A stretch of DNA of 34,847 nt from an uncultured Bacilli bacterium (GTDB lineage: Bacteria; Bacillota_I; Bacilli_A; RF39; UBA660): the NCBI GenBank assembly GCA_944332535.1, contig CALVKE010000012.1:1-34847 (forward strand), read 5' to 3'. The notes beneath the pieces were generated by a model, which saw only the letters and a program-made list of their open reading frames with translations, was not told the DNA's origin and made no database searches. The position numbers were made by a program, and so were the translations under genes. This document shows positions 16,983 to 25,676 of this stretch, piece by piece. Position 1 is the stretch's first letter; the number at the start of each line of letters is the position of its first letter.

Positions 16983-17001
16983 TCGTTAGTATCCCTTTTT
17001 T
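16965..17001. terminator. Bidirectional terminator made from the overlapping ends of gmk and trxB
   Basis: A 9-bp perfect stem GGATACTAA/TTAGTATCC (16970-16978 with 16986-16994), with A residues on the left and a T run on the right, serves both strands. Both proteins consequently end in Asp-Thr-Asn (trxB then adds Asp). Confidence 0.85.
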
Positions 17002-17893
17002 GTATAATTTCATTCGCAGCGATGACTCCATCATAGCTTGCTGTCACTAATTGATAAAGTTCCTTCTTGCGGCAATCCCCACAAGCATAAAGATGAGGAA
17101 TGTTCGTCTCCATTTTTTCGTTGGTAATAATATAACCATTTTCTTTTTCGATAGGAAAAGAATCTAAAAGACTTGTTTTTGGAATTTGTCCAATATAGAC
17201 GAAAGCGCCAGCAACAGGGTAAGTTCGTTCTTTTGCGTCTTCTTTATCTTCGACCGTGATGGATTCTAGATGATCCTTCCCATGTAATTCTTTGACTACT
17301 TTGTTGGTTAAAATTTTGATGTTTTTTTTCTTTTTTACTTGGTCAATTAGCGATGCATCGGCTCGAAATTGGTCTCTTCTTACAAAAATTGTAACACTAT
17401 CACATAAATTGGAAAGATATAATGATTCTTCAAAAGCGGAATTGCCAGCGCCAATTACTGCTACATCTTTTCCTTTATAGAGCGCTCCATCGCAAGTAGC
17501 ACAATAGCTAATTCCTTTTCCAATAAAATTATCTTCGTTTTCTATTTCTAGTTTTTTCTGTTGCCGTCCGGTCGCATAGATAATATTTTTACAATAGTAA
17601 CTTTTTCCTGTTGTTACGACACAGAACTTTTCCCCTTGCTTTTCTAAAGAGAGGATCTCTTCGAAATAAATAGGCACTTGCAACGCATTCATTTGTTGGT
17701 AAAGATTCGTGGCAAGGGTTGCTCCGTCTGTTTTTAACACACCCGGATAATTCTCAACAGCAGAAGTTCTCAGCAACTGTCCACCGGGTGCTTCTTTTTC
17801 AAAAATGCAGAAATCTATGTTCGCTCTTTTTAAATAAAGAGCTGCACTCATCCCACTTATTCCACATCCAATAATAATCGTATTATATTCCAT
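16979..17893 (-). CDS. trxB: Thioredoxin reductase-like flavoprotein
   Basis: A 304-residue flavoprotein that reduces thioredoxin with NADPH. It has an FAD motif GCGISG (9-14), the redox disulfide CATC (131-134, YCATCDGALYKG), the NAD(P)-binding GAGNSAFEE stretch and the C-terminal YACGDCR FAD loop. It starts at an ATG with AAGGAGAAT upstream and lies 9 nt after lgt. The usual HRR-type NADPH motif reads VRRDQFRA, consistent with NADPH use. The first glycine-motif residue pattern GCGISG differs slightly from GAGPAG but is seen in Firmicutes relatives. Confidence 0.93.
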   Translation of the reverse strand: MEYNTIIIGCGISGMSAALYLKRANIDFCIFEKEAPGGQLLRTSAVENYPGVLKTDGATLATNLYQQMNALQVPIYFEEILSLEKQGEKFCVVTTGKSYYCKNIIYATGRQQKKLEIENEDNFIGKGISYCATCDGALYKGKDVAVIGAGNSAFEESLYLSNLCDSVTIFVRRDQFRADASLIDQVKKKKNIKILTNKVVKELHGKDHLESITVEDKEDAKERTYPVAGAFVYIGQIPKTSLLDSFPIEKENGYIITNEKMETNIPHLYACGDCRKKELYQLVTASYDGVIAANEIIQKRDTND

Positions 17894-17902
17894 AAATTCT
17901 CC

Positions 17903-18715
17903 TTAAAACTTGATATTTTCTTTCATCTCTTCTTTATATAATCCTTCAAAACGAGATCCTTTCTTTGAGAATAAGAATAATAATAGTCCCAAAATAAACA
18001 TTACAATTGATACTAGTTGTGCGACTTTGATACTTCCCAACATTAAGCTGTCACTGCGGAAGGCTTCAATAAAGAATCTTCCAAAAGAATACCACATCAT
18101 ATAAAATCCAGTTAATTGTCCTGTTTTTAAATAACGATATCTTTTAATAATGAGAAGTGCGGAAAAGCCAAACAAATTCCAAATCGATTCATATAAGAAC
18201 ATCGGTTGATAATACGTTCCATTAATGTTCATACCGTCGATGATAAACTCCGGTAAATTTAACTTTTCTAAAGTAAGTCTTGTTGTTTCTTGTCCGAAGG
18301 CTTCTTGGTTAAAGAAGTTTCCCCATCTTCCAACTGCTTGCCCAAGGATTAATCCGCCAACTAAAATATCCGTTATTTTTAACAATTTAATTTTATATTT
18401 TTTCGTATAGAAAAAGATAAATAATAATCCTGCTAGAATACCTCCGTGAATGGCTAGTCCACCATTCCAGATTTCTAATATTTCTAAAGGATATTGACTA
18501 TAATAATCCCAATGAAATGCACAATAGTATAATCGCGCACCAATTAAACCGAATATTACTGTATAAAAGATTAGATTAATAATGAAATCTTCATTGATTT
18601 TTTGCTTTTTACACTCTCGTAGTATCACAAAACTTCCAAGCATTACTCCAAGAAAAATAAAAATCGAATACCAATATATTTGAATTACTCCTAGGTCTAA
18701 TGCTACTCTACTCAT
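17903..18715 (-). CDS. lgt: Prolipoprotein diacylglyceryl transferase
   Basis: A 270-residue multi-TM enzyme that moves a diacylglyceryl group from phosphatidylglycerol to the lipobox cysteine of prelipoproteins. Conserved Lgt blocks are visible: GARLYYCAFHWDYY, NGGLAIHGGILAGLLF (with the essential His), GQAVGRWGNFFNQEAFG (the Lgt signature) and YSFGRFFIEAFRSDS. Seven hydrophobic helices are seen. It overlaps the upstream small membrane-protein gene by 8 bp and precedes trxB by 9 nt, as in many Firmicutes. Confidence 0.96.
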   Translation of the reverse strand: MSRVALDLGVIQIYWYSIFIFLGVMLGSFVILRECKKQKINEDFIINLIFYTVIFGLIGARLYYCAFHWDYYSQYPLEILEIWNGGLAIHGGILAGLLFIFFYTKKYKIKLLKITDILVGGLILGQAVGRWGNFFNQEAFGQETTRLTLEKLNLPEFIIDGMNINGTYYQPMFLYESIWNLFGFSALLIIKRYRYLKTGQLTGFYMMWYSFGRFFIEAFRSDSLMLGSIKVAQLVSIVMFILGLLLFLFSKKGSRFEGLYKEEMKENIKF

Positions 18716-19139
18716 TCCGTTCTATCCTCCTTATTACTGGTTTTATAATAATATTTTCTACCAATAAATTCATAATTGATATAAAAACGGCAATAAAAAA
18801 TGTATAAATGTGGGTTCCCATATTAAAATGTCCCATTAGAATCCAATCCCCTAGTTTTAATATAAATAAATTGATAACAAAATAGAATAATCCTAAAGTA
18901 AGTCCCGTAATTGGCATCGTTAAAAACAAAAGAAGAGGTTTTACGGTCTTATTTAAAAGATAAATAATAACAGATAACAAAAGGGCATAAATTCCAAAAT
19001 GAGATAAATCAATATAAAAACTGTCGAACATCAAAGAAGCTAAAATAAATACCAACGCATATCCTAACATAGAAAAAATCCATTCTATGATTGAATTTCG
19101 TATTTTCCTTTTTTCTACTGCAGAACTTTTTTCTTTCAT
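18708..19139 (-). CDS. Four-TM holin-superfamily-IV-like membrane protein (YvlD type)
   Basis: 143 residues with four hydrophobic helices. The family hallmarks of PF04020-type proteins are present: LLNKTVKPLLLFLTMPITGLTLGLFYFVIN and a short charged C-terminus. Despite the phage holin label, chromosomal members such as B. subtilis YvlD are not lysis proteins and have an unknown membrane role. It has an AAAAGGAGAAACT site, overlaps lgt by 8 bp and lies 76 nt after uvrA. Confidence 0.82.
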   Translation of the reverse strand: MKEKSSAVEKRKIRNSIIEWIFSMLGYALVFILASLMFDSFYIDLSHFGIYALLLSVIIYLLNKTVKPLLLFLTMPITGLTLGLFYFVINLFILKLGDWILMGHFNMGTHIYTFFIAVFISIMNLLVENIIIKPVIRRIERNE

Positions 19140-19215
19140 AGTTTCTCCTTTTCTTCTGGTCGTATGCTAACTCAAGTAGAAAGAAGAAGCGTACCAAGAG
19201 GAAGAATTGGTAGTA

Positions 19216-22026
19216 TTATTCTAGGATCTTCTTTAAAAATTGACCAGTGTAGCTTTCTTTTACTTGGCTGACTTCCTCAGGGGTTCCGGTTGCAACGACG
19301 GTACCACCACCGTCTCCTCCTTCTGGCCCTAAATCAATAATGTAGTCTGCTACCTTGATTACATCTAAATTATGTTCAATGATTACTACCGTATCTTTAT
19401 TATCTACTATTTTTTTAAATATTGCAAGTAGCTTTTGAATATCTTTGGAATGTAGACCAGTCGTTGGTTCGTCTAAAATAAAGAGCGTTTTTCCGGTGGC
19501 TTTCTTTTGTAATTCTTTCGCTAGCTTTACTCGTCCAGCTTCTCCTCCCGATAAAGTTGGTGCACTTTGTCCTAATTTAATATATCCGATTCCAACGTCT
19601 TCTAGTACTTTTAATTTATCGCGTACTCTTGGCACGTTTTCGAAAAATTCGATTGCTTCTGTTACTCGCATGTCTAGTACGTCGGCAATGTTTTTCCCCT
19701 TATATTTTATGCTTAATGTTTCGCTATTATATCTAGTACCGTGACAAACTTCACAAGGAATATAAACATCTGGCAAGAAATGCATTTCGATTTTCTTTAC
19801 TCCATCTCCATGGCAGGCTTCACATCGTCCTCCTTTGACATTAAATGAGAAACGATTTTTGCCATAACCGTACATTTTTGCTTCTTTAGTATTCGTAAAT
19901 AACTCTCGAATTTCATCGAATACTCCAGTATAAGTAGCAGGATTACTACGTGGCGTACGACCGATTGGATTTTGAGAAATCTCTACTACTTTATCGATGT
20001 TTTCTAATCCTTTAATTGCTTTATGTTTTCCTGGTTTATCTTTGCTTTTATAAATATGTTGATAAGCGGCACGACAAAGGATTTGATTAATTAAGGTACT
20101 TTTTCCGCTTCCTGATACACCCGTTACACAGGTTAGCGTTCCAAGTGGAATCTTGACGTTGATGTTTTGCAAATTATTTTCGCTTGCTCCCTTAATTTCA
20201 ATGAATTTTCCGGTTCCTTTGCGTCTTGTTTTAGGAACTTCTATCACTTCTTTTCCACTTAAGAAACGTCCAGTAATACTATTTTCGTTTTTCATTACTT
20301 CTTCTGGCGTTCCAGCGGCGATAACTTCTCCCCCTTGATCTCCAGCACCTGGACCGATATCTACTAAATAGTCACTTGCTAACATGGTGTCGGTATCGTG
20401 TTCTACGACAATCAAAGTATTTCCTAAATCACGCATTTCTAGTAAAGAGTCGATCAATTTTTGATTATCTCGTTGATGAAGTCCAATACTTGGTTCATCC
20501 AATACATAAAGAACTCCTGTCAACTTAGAACCAATTTGAGTAGCAAGACGAATTCTTTGTGCTTCTCCACCAGATAACGTACCTGCAGAACGACTTAAAG
20601 TCAAATATTCTAAACCAACATTTTTTAAAAATTCCAACCGAGATTTAATTTCTTTGATTAATAGACTCGCAATTTCTTGTTGCGATGGGGTTAATTTTAG
20701 TTGGTTAATAAACTCTAGCAATTGTTTAATACTCATACAAGTAACTTCATAAATATTTTTTCCACCAACTAAAACAGAAAGAACACTATCCTGTAGTCTT
20801 GCACCATGGCAAGTTTCGCATTCTGTTTCTATCATATAGTTTTCTAACCACTCGCGAATCCACTCACTACTTGTTTCCATGTATCTTCTTTGTAAATTAT
20901 TAATAACACCCTCATAAAAATCACGATTGTTTACGACATTTCCACCTTTGGTTGTGAAATGGAAATGGATAGGTTCATCGCTTCCATAAAGAAGCATCTG
21001 TTTTTCTTTTTTCGTGTATTTAGAAAAAGGTTTGTCCAAATCAATGTGATAGTGATTAGCAACACACTCTAATCGCTTGAAATAAATTCCATCCTGGTCA
21101 TCGCTTAGCGTACGAATGGCTCCTTCTTTAATACTTAAAGATTTATCCGGTATTACCAAATCTTCGTCGATGGTTAATTTAATTCCTAATCCTTTACAAT
21201 CTGGACATGCCCCAAAAGGAGCGTTAAAACTAAAAATACGAGGCTCTAATTCTGGTAAAGAAAAGTCACAATAAGGACACGCAAAGTCTTCCGAAAAAAC
21301 AACTTCCTTATCTCCTAAAATATCTACTACTACTTTTCCATGGGCTAATTTCGTTGCTACTTCTAGGGCTTCCATTAAACGTGTTCGAACATTTTCTCTT
21401 ATCACAATTCGATCGACCACAACGGCAATATTATCTTTTGTATTTTTATCCAACTCAATATTTTCGGAAAGATCCATCATCTCTCCATTGATTCGAACTC
21501 GTACAAATCCCTGCTTTCTCAAGTCTTCTAAAAGATCTTTATGAGTTCCTTTTTCCCCGTGTACTACCGGAGCTAAAATAATAATCCGCGTACCTTCTTC
21601 GTATTCTAAAATTTTGTTGGTCATTTCTTCAATACTTTGAGAGCTAATTGGAACATGATGCGTTGGACAATAAGGAATTCCTATACGAGCAAACAATAAA
21701 CGAAGATAGTCGTAAATTTCAGTAACCGTTCCCACGGTAGAACGAGGGTTTTTACTAGTTGTTTTTTGATCGATACTAATTGACGGAGAGAGTCCTTCAA
21801 TCGAATCAACATCCGGTTTTTCTGTTCCTCCTAAAAATTGCCGAGCATAAGCGGATAAACTTTCCACATATCTTCTTTGTCCTTCTGCATAAATCGTGTC
21901 AAAAGCAAGAGAGGATTTTCCACTTCCCGATACTCCAGTCATTACAATCAATTTGTTTTTAGGAAGTTCTAAGTTTATATTTTTTAAATTATTCTCACGA
22001 GCCCCTTTAATTATAATCTTATCCAT
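19216..22026 (-). CDS. uvrA: Excinuclease ABC subunit A
   Basis: The damage-recognition ATPase of nucleotide excision repair, 936 residues, full length. It has two ABC modules. The first has GVSGSGKSS near 31-39, the zinc module CPYC...CPDC and the signature LSGGEAQR. The second has GVSGSGKST near 640, the zinc finger CEACHGDG...CEVCHGTRYN and a signature reading LSGGEAGRVKLA. In the second signature the usual Gln is Gly (codon GGA), an uncommon change in a nucleotide-contact loop. It starts at the ATG with GGAAGGAACG upstream. It has its own strong promoter downstream of a terminator, so it is not simply co-transcribed with uvrB. Confidence 0.98.
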   Translation of the reverse strand: MDKIIIKGARENNLKNINLELPKNKLIVMTGVSGSGKSSLAFDTIYAEGQRRYVESLSAYARQFLGGTEKPDVDSIEGLSPSISIDQKTTSKNPRSTVGTVTEIYDYLRLLFARIGIPYCPTHHVPISSQSIEEMTNKILEYEEGTRIIILAPVVHGEKGTHKDLLEDLRKQGFVRVRINGEMMDLSENIELDKNTKDNIAVVVDRIVIRENVRTRLMEALEVATKLAHGKVVVDILGDKEVVFSEDFACPYCDFSLPELEPRIFSFNAPFGACPDCKGLGIKLTIDEDLVIPDKSLSIKEGAIRTLSDDQDGIYFKRLECVANHYHIDLDKPFSKYTKKEKQMLLYGSDEPIHFHFTTKGGNVVNNRDFYEGVINNLQRRYMETSSEWIREWLENYMIETECETCHGARLQDSVLSVLVGGKNIYEVTCMSIKQLLEFINQLKLTPSQQEIASLLIKEIKSRLEFLKNVGLEYLTLSRSAGTLSGGEAQRIRLATQIGSKLTGVLYVLDEPSIGLHQRDNQKLIDSLLEMRDLGNTLIVVEHDTDTMLASDYLVDIGPGAGDQGGEVIAAGTPEEVMKNENSITGRFLSGKEVIEVPKTRRKGTGKFIEIKGASENNLQNINVKIPLGTLTCVTGVSGSGKSTLINQILCRAAYQHIYKSKDKPGKHKAIKGLENIDKVVEISQNPIGRTPRSNPATYTGVFDEIRELFTNTKEAKMYGYGKNRFSFNVKGGRCEACHGDGVKKIEMHFLPDVYIPCEVCHGTRYNSETLSIKYKGKNIADVLDMRVTEAIEFFENVPRVRDKLKVLEDVGIGYIKLGQSAPTLSGGEAGRVKLAKELQKKATGKTLFILDEPTTGLHSKDIQKLLAIFKKIVDNKDTVVIIEHNLDVIKVADYIIDLGPEGGDGGGTVVATGTPEEVSQVKESYTGQFLKKILE

Positions 22027-22049
22027 ATTCGTTCCTTCCTTCTTTGTTT

Positions 22050-22078
22050 ATTATATCACTAACACAAATGTTTGTAAA
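22050..22078 (-). promoter_or_regulatory. uvrA promoter
   Basis: Minus-strand TTTACA (22073-22078), 17 nt, TATAAT (22050-22055) preceded by TGA. The start codon is about 24 nt further. Confidence 0.8.
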
Positions 22079-22090
22079 CAATTCCATAGA

Positions 22091-22110
22091 AAAAGGTCTT
22101 TTGACCTTTT
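22091..22110 (-). terminator. Terminator behind the unknown 133-residue gene
   Basis: An 8-bp stem AAAAGGTC/GACCTTTT (22091-22098 with 22103-22110) with a 4-nt loop overlaps the stop codon of the upstream gene. The minus-strand RNA continues with U residues. Confidence 0.8.
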
Positions 22111-22510
22111 AAACAACTAATTTTTTAACTTTGTTTACTTCCAATTCCTCTTGTATTACAGGAATCATTGGTTGTTCTGTGGAAGTAGGTAATTTTTCTT
22201 CTTTTTTTGGTTGCGAATTTAGTCTCGTCTTTTCCCAATGTTTGATTTTCTCCAGTTCGGTTGAAGTCATTAGAAAAGAATGTTTTCTTCTTCTTTCTTG
22301 AATTGGAACTAATTGATCAATGCTATAATAACGATCGGTTCCATCAATTGGTAGATAAATCGTTTGATTACGTTCATTTTTTTTCTGTTTAAAAATTACA
22401 ACATCCTTTTGAAATTGTCCTTCTAATGTGTATGAATCTGGATTAACTGTCGTAACATATCCTAAAAAAACTGATTTCGTTGGATAAATTGTTAAATTTC
22501 TTTTTTCCAT
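22109..22510 (-). CDS. Hypothetical protein between uvrB and uvrA
   Basis: 133 residues from the ATG at 22510; an upstream in-frame start lies in the promoter and is unlikely. The N-terminal 75 residues look like beta-strands (TIYPTKSVFLGYVTTVNPDS, then YYSIDQLVPI). The rest is a charged helix and a low-complexity Lys/Glu/Pro tail. No signal peptide or TM is seen. It has its own very strong promoter and its own terminator, so it is an independent unit and not part of a uvrBA operon. The leader can fold CTCCTAT against ATAGGGGGAG, pairing the ribosome binding site. No family is recognised. Confidence 0.65.
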   Translation of the reverse strand: MEKRNLTIYPTKSVFLGYVTTVNPDSYTLEGQFQKDVVIFKQKKNERNQTIYLPIDGTDRYYSIDQLVPIQERRRKHSFLMTSTELEKIKHWEKTRLNSQPKKEEKLPTSTEQPMIPVIQEELEVNKVKKLVV

Positions 22511-22547
22511 TCTATCCCTGCTCCCCCTATTTTTCCATAGGAGCACT

Positions 22548-22576
22548 ATTATATCATAATATTTTCTATTTGACAA
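22548..22576 (-). promoter_or_regulatory. Strong promoter of the 133-residue gene
   Basis: Minus-strand TTGTCA (22571-22576), 17 nt, TATAAT (22548-22553) with TGA before the -10. It is among the best consensus matches in the window. Confidence 0.8.
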
Positions 22577-22581
22577 GACGT

Positions 22582-24546
22582 TTATCTATTTTCTAGATCA
22601 CTTTTCATCTCAAACAACAAGTCACGTAATTCCATAGCACGTTCGAAATCCATGTTTTTGGCTGCTTCTTTCATTTCTTCTTCGATTCGAGCAAGCATTG
22701 TTTCTTGTTCTTTTTTGCTCATTTTTGGCTTTTTCTTTTCTTCTTTGGTTTCATCTATGTTGCTAATTAGATCCCGAATTTCTTTTTGAATCGTTTGTGG
22801 TACAATTCCGTGAATTCGGTTATACTCTTCTTGAATCGAACGACGACGACGGGTTTCTTGAATAGCTTTTTCCATGCTTTCTGTGATCTTGTCAGCATAC
22901 ATGATACAACGCCCATTCGCATTTCGGGCACACCGTCCGATCGTTTGAATTAAACTTCGTTCACTTCTTAGGAATCCTTCTTTATCCGCATCTAGTATGG
23001 CAATTAAACTTACTTCTGGAATATCAATTCCTTCTCTTAATAAGTTAATTCCAACGATACAATCGTATTTTCCCAGACGCAAATCACGAATAATACGCAT
23101 TCTCTCTAGCGTTTTTACCTCGCTATGAAGATAGGCAACTTTAATATTTAATTCTTTTAAATAATTGGTTAATTCTTCGGCCATTCGGATCGTTAAGGTG
23201 GTAATTAGTGCTCTTTCATTTTTAGCGATTCGATCATTAATTTCTCCTACTAGATCATCGATTTGACCTTCTGTTTTTCTCACTTCAATTTCTGGATCTA
23301 ACAATCCGGTCGGACGAATAATCTGCTCAATAAATTGATGATTGGTCTTTTCTAGCTCGTAATCTCCAGGAGTTGCAGAAACATAGATTGCTTGATTGAT
23401 TTTTGCTTCAAATTCTTCGAATTTCAAAGGTCGGTTATCAAGGGCACTCGGAAGACGGAATCCATATTCTACTAGATTCATTTTTCTTGCACGGTCCCCA
23501 TTATACATTCCTCTTACTTGCGGTAGAGTAACATGCGACTCATCTACTACCAACAAAAAATCTTTTGGAAAGAAATCGATTAAAGTAGTAGGTGTTTCTC
23601 CTTCTCCTCTTAGGGCCATATGCCGAGAGTAGTTTTCAATTCCGTGACAAAATCCAGTTTCTTCTAGCATCTCAATATCATAATTGGTACGTTGCTCTAG
23701 CCTTTCAACCGCCAATAATTTATTTTGACTTTTTAAAACTTCTACTCTTTCTTTTAACTCTTCTTTAATTCTTCGAATAGCTTCTTGTAACTTCTCATCA
23801 CTAGTTACGAAATGACTTGCCGGGAAAATACTAACGCTTTTTTTATTCGTTAACACTGCTCCTGTTAACGTATCAATTTCAGAAATACGATCGATTTCTT
23901 CATCAAAAAACTCAATACGGTATCCCTTGGTCGTCATATACGTTGGAATAATTTCCAATGTATCTCCTTTAATGCGAAAAGTTCCTCTTTTAAAGTCATA
24001 TTCGGAACGTTCAAATAACATTTCTACTAGTTTGGTTAATAATTTCTTGCGATCAATAGTATCTCCTACTGCTAAGGTTAGCATCTTATTTTTATATTCT
24101 TCCACTTCTCCGATTCCGTAAATACAAGATACACTAGCTACTACTATAACATCATCATAAGCAAGAAGGGAACTGGTAGCATAATGACGCAATTCATCGA
24201 TTTCATCGTTAATTGAAGAATCTTTTTCAATATAGGTATCTGTAGATGGAACATACGCTTCTGGTTGGTAATAATCGTAATAGGACACGAAATAACAAAC
24301 ATGATTATTGGGAAACAGCTCTTTTAATTCCGAATACAGTTGTCCCGCCAATGTTTTGTTATGTGCTAATACTAGGGTTGGTTTATTTACTTCTTGAATA
24401 ACATTCGCAATGGTAAATGTTTTTCCGGTTCCGGTTGCACCTAGTAAAACCTGGTGTTTTTCCCCTTTTTCAAGACCTTTTACTAATTTTTCAATAGCTT
24501 GTGGTTGGTCTCCAGATGGTTTAAACTTAGAAACTAATTCGAACAT
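22582..24546 (-). CDS. uvrB: Excinuclease ABC subunit B
   Basis: UvrB verifies DNA damage as a helicase-like ATPase and recruits UvrC. It is 654 residues and intact. It has Walker A GATGTGKT (36-43), the beta-hairpin [21 protein letters not shown] (split here by its Tyr-rich turn), DESHVTLPQ, helicase motifs [15 protein letters not shown], and a C-terminal UVR motif ([17 protein letters not shown]). It starts at the ATG at 24546 with AGAGGTGA upstream. The first ~100 bp differ strongly from a second, broken copy of the same 5' end at 26864-27132, while the next ~170 bp are nearly identical. The present gene therefore looks like a mosaic whose start came with the neighbouring cassette. No strong promoter is seen in the 290 bp before it. 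Confidence 0.98.
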   Translation of the reverse strand: MFELVSKFKPSGDQPQAIEKLVKGLEKGEKHQVLLGATGTGKTFTIANVIQEVNKPTLVLAHNKTLAGQLYSELKELFPNNHVCYFVSYYDYYQPEAYVPSTDTYIEKDSSINDEIDELRHYATSSLLAYDDVIVVASVSCIYGIGEVEEYKNKMLTLAVGDTIDRKKLLTKLVEMLFERSEYDFKRGTFRIKGDTLEIIPTYMTTKGYRIEFFDEEIDRISEIDTLTGAVLTNKKSVSIFPASHFVTSDEKLQEAIRRIKEELKERVEVLKSQNKLLAVERLEQRTNYDIEMLEETGFCHGIENYSRHMALRGEGETPTTLIDFFPKDFLLVVDESHVTLPQVRGMYNGDRARKMNLVEYGFRLPSALDNRPLKFEEFEAKINQAIYVSATPGDYELEKTNHQFIEQIIRPTGLLDPEIEVRKTEGQIDDLVGEINDRIAKNERALITTLTIRMAEELTNYLKELNIKVAYLHSEVKTLERMRIIRDLRLGKYDCIVGINLLREGIDIPEVSLIAILDADKEGFLRSERSLIQTIGRCARNANGRCIMYADKITESMEKAIQETRRRRSIQEEYNRIHGIVPQTIQKEIRDLISNIDETKEEKKKPKMSKKEQETMLARIEEEMKEAAKNMDFERAMELRDLLFEMKSDLENR

Positions 24547-24623
24547 TTTTAGGTCACCTCTTATATCATTTTTTATTAAATTTATACATGTTTTTATGGT
24601 TAATAATTCAGCTTTTACATCAA

Positions 24624-24655
24624 GGATGAATAAAAGTCACAAAACAAATTCATCC
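24624..24655 (-). repeat. Hairpin repeat 1 with TTTGTGAC in the loop
   Basis: Stem GGATGAAT/ATTCATCC (24624-24631 with 24648-24655), 16-nt loop containing GTCACAAA on the plus strand. Confidence 0.6.
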
Positions 24656-24688
24656 CCCATTTATTTTTTTCTTTATTTACAATACTTC

Positions 24689-24718
24689 AAGTAATGTTTA
24701 CAGGTCACAAATTTACTT
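24689..24718 (-). repeat. Hairpin repeat 2 with TTTGTGAC in the loop
   Basis: Stem AAGTAA/TTACTT (24689-24694 with 24713-24718), 18-nt loop with the same core GTCACAAA. Confidence 0.5.
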
Positions 24719-24754
24719 TTTTCAACTGGCTGACAGTTATCTTTGTAAAACTAA

Positions 24755-24780
24755 AAAATCAAAAGTCACAAATTTCATTT
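24755..24780 (-). repeat. Hairpin repeat 3 with TTTGTGACT loop
   Basis: On the minus strand AAATGAAA and TTTGATTT flank the loop TTTGTGACT, seven of eight positions pairing with one central G-G mismatch. Confidence 0.5.
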
Positions 24781-24834
24781 TCCAGACTAAATAACATTAG
24801 TTAATATTAAATGATACAAAACAAACATATATAA

Positions 24835-25610
24835 CTAATTTATTTGACCAATCAAAATTCCATTTTCACCATTAACATACCATACTTTAAAATCTATAAT
24901 TCTACTTTCTTTAACATTTTTTATTTTAAAATATAACGGTGTTTCAGGTGTTAAATTTTGTGAAATAATTTTTAATCCTTTACAATTATCCCCATTTTGA
25001 ATTTTACCAGAAAATCTTTGTGTTATTCTAGAATATGAAGTTTGTCCTGGTGGAGTCATTACATTAAATTCAATTTCATTAATGTCATTTTTAAATGATA
25101 TATCAATCAAAGGTTGATTTTCGACAAATCTCTTTGCTTTTACTATAATGTCAATTTCGCTTTCAGTTACTTTGACAATATCGCAATAAACATTAAAATA
25201 ATTTTCATTATAAATACTAGATTCATTATTTTCAATAATATCTATAACATTTTGATAGGTTTGTTCCAGCCCCCTTATTATACATATCAATATACAACTT
25301 ATCTATCAATATGGCAGGTTGGTTTGAATTATCAATTTTAATTGGTATAAATTTTATTTTTTCTCTTATTGACTTCTGTAATGCCGATTGCCATTCTAAA
25401 CTTACCATCCCACTTTTTAATGAATTTTCACTAATAAAAAAGAAGAAATATTTGCACTTTTCTAGTCCTTTATTCATTTGTTCTACCGTTTCCTGGTTTT
25501 ATTGACCACGAATCATAAAATACATTTTCTCTTCCATATCTATTAGCCAATCTTGCTGCTATAGGACCTACTACATCCTTATCTTTATAATTATGACTTA
25601 AAAACATCAT
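24835..25610 (-). pseudogene. TIR-domain protein gene, broken by two frameshifts
   Basis: Starts at an ATG (25610) with AAAAAAGGAGG 9-10 nt upstream. Frame 1 gives MMFLSHNYKDKDVVGPIA ... FYDSWSIKPG, a TIR-domain start. It then shifts near 25490 to EQMNKGLEKCKYFFFFISEN and SLEWQSALQKS, with the Glu of the usual NADase site. It shifts again at a G5 run near 25271 to LEQTYQNVIDIIENN and a C-terminal beta-rich region of about 130 residues ending GILIGQIN. Joined, it would be about 257 residues. Bacterial TIR proteins often cleave NAD+ in phage defence. As read it is non-functional; both shifts are single-base or equivalent and one is at a homopolymer, so sequencing error must be excluded. Confidence 0.8.
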
Positions 25611-25676
25611 TTAACAGAACCTCCTTTTTTAAATAATTATTTATTATACATAATTCAATTCATATTGTAATTATTT

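Larger units (their letters stand above)
24547..24834. other. Non-coding AT-rich leader of uvrB with three hairpin repeats
   Basis: 288 bp without a credible ORF. It holds three of the four TTTGTGAC-loop hairpins (listed separately), the uvrB ribosome binding site and a 14-bp sequence (24786-24799) that recurs at 26823-26836. A weak TATAAA at about 24585-24590 has no convincing -35. This is the left junction of the inserted cassette. Confidence 0.5.

Noticed and set aside
22050-22080. LexA/SOS box in the uvrA promoter (CAAACATTTGTGTT)
   Set aside because: Only the left half resembles the Firmicutes CGAAC-N4-GTTCG operator; the right half fails, and nothing similar is at either uvrB promoter.
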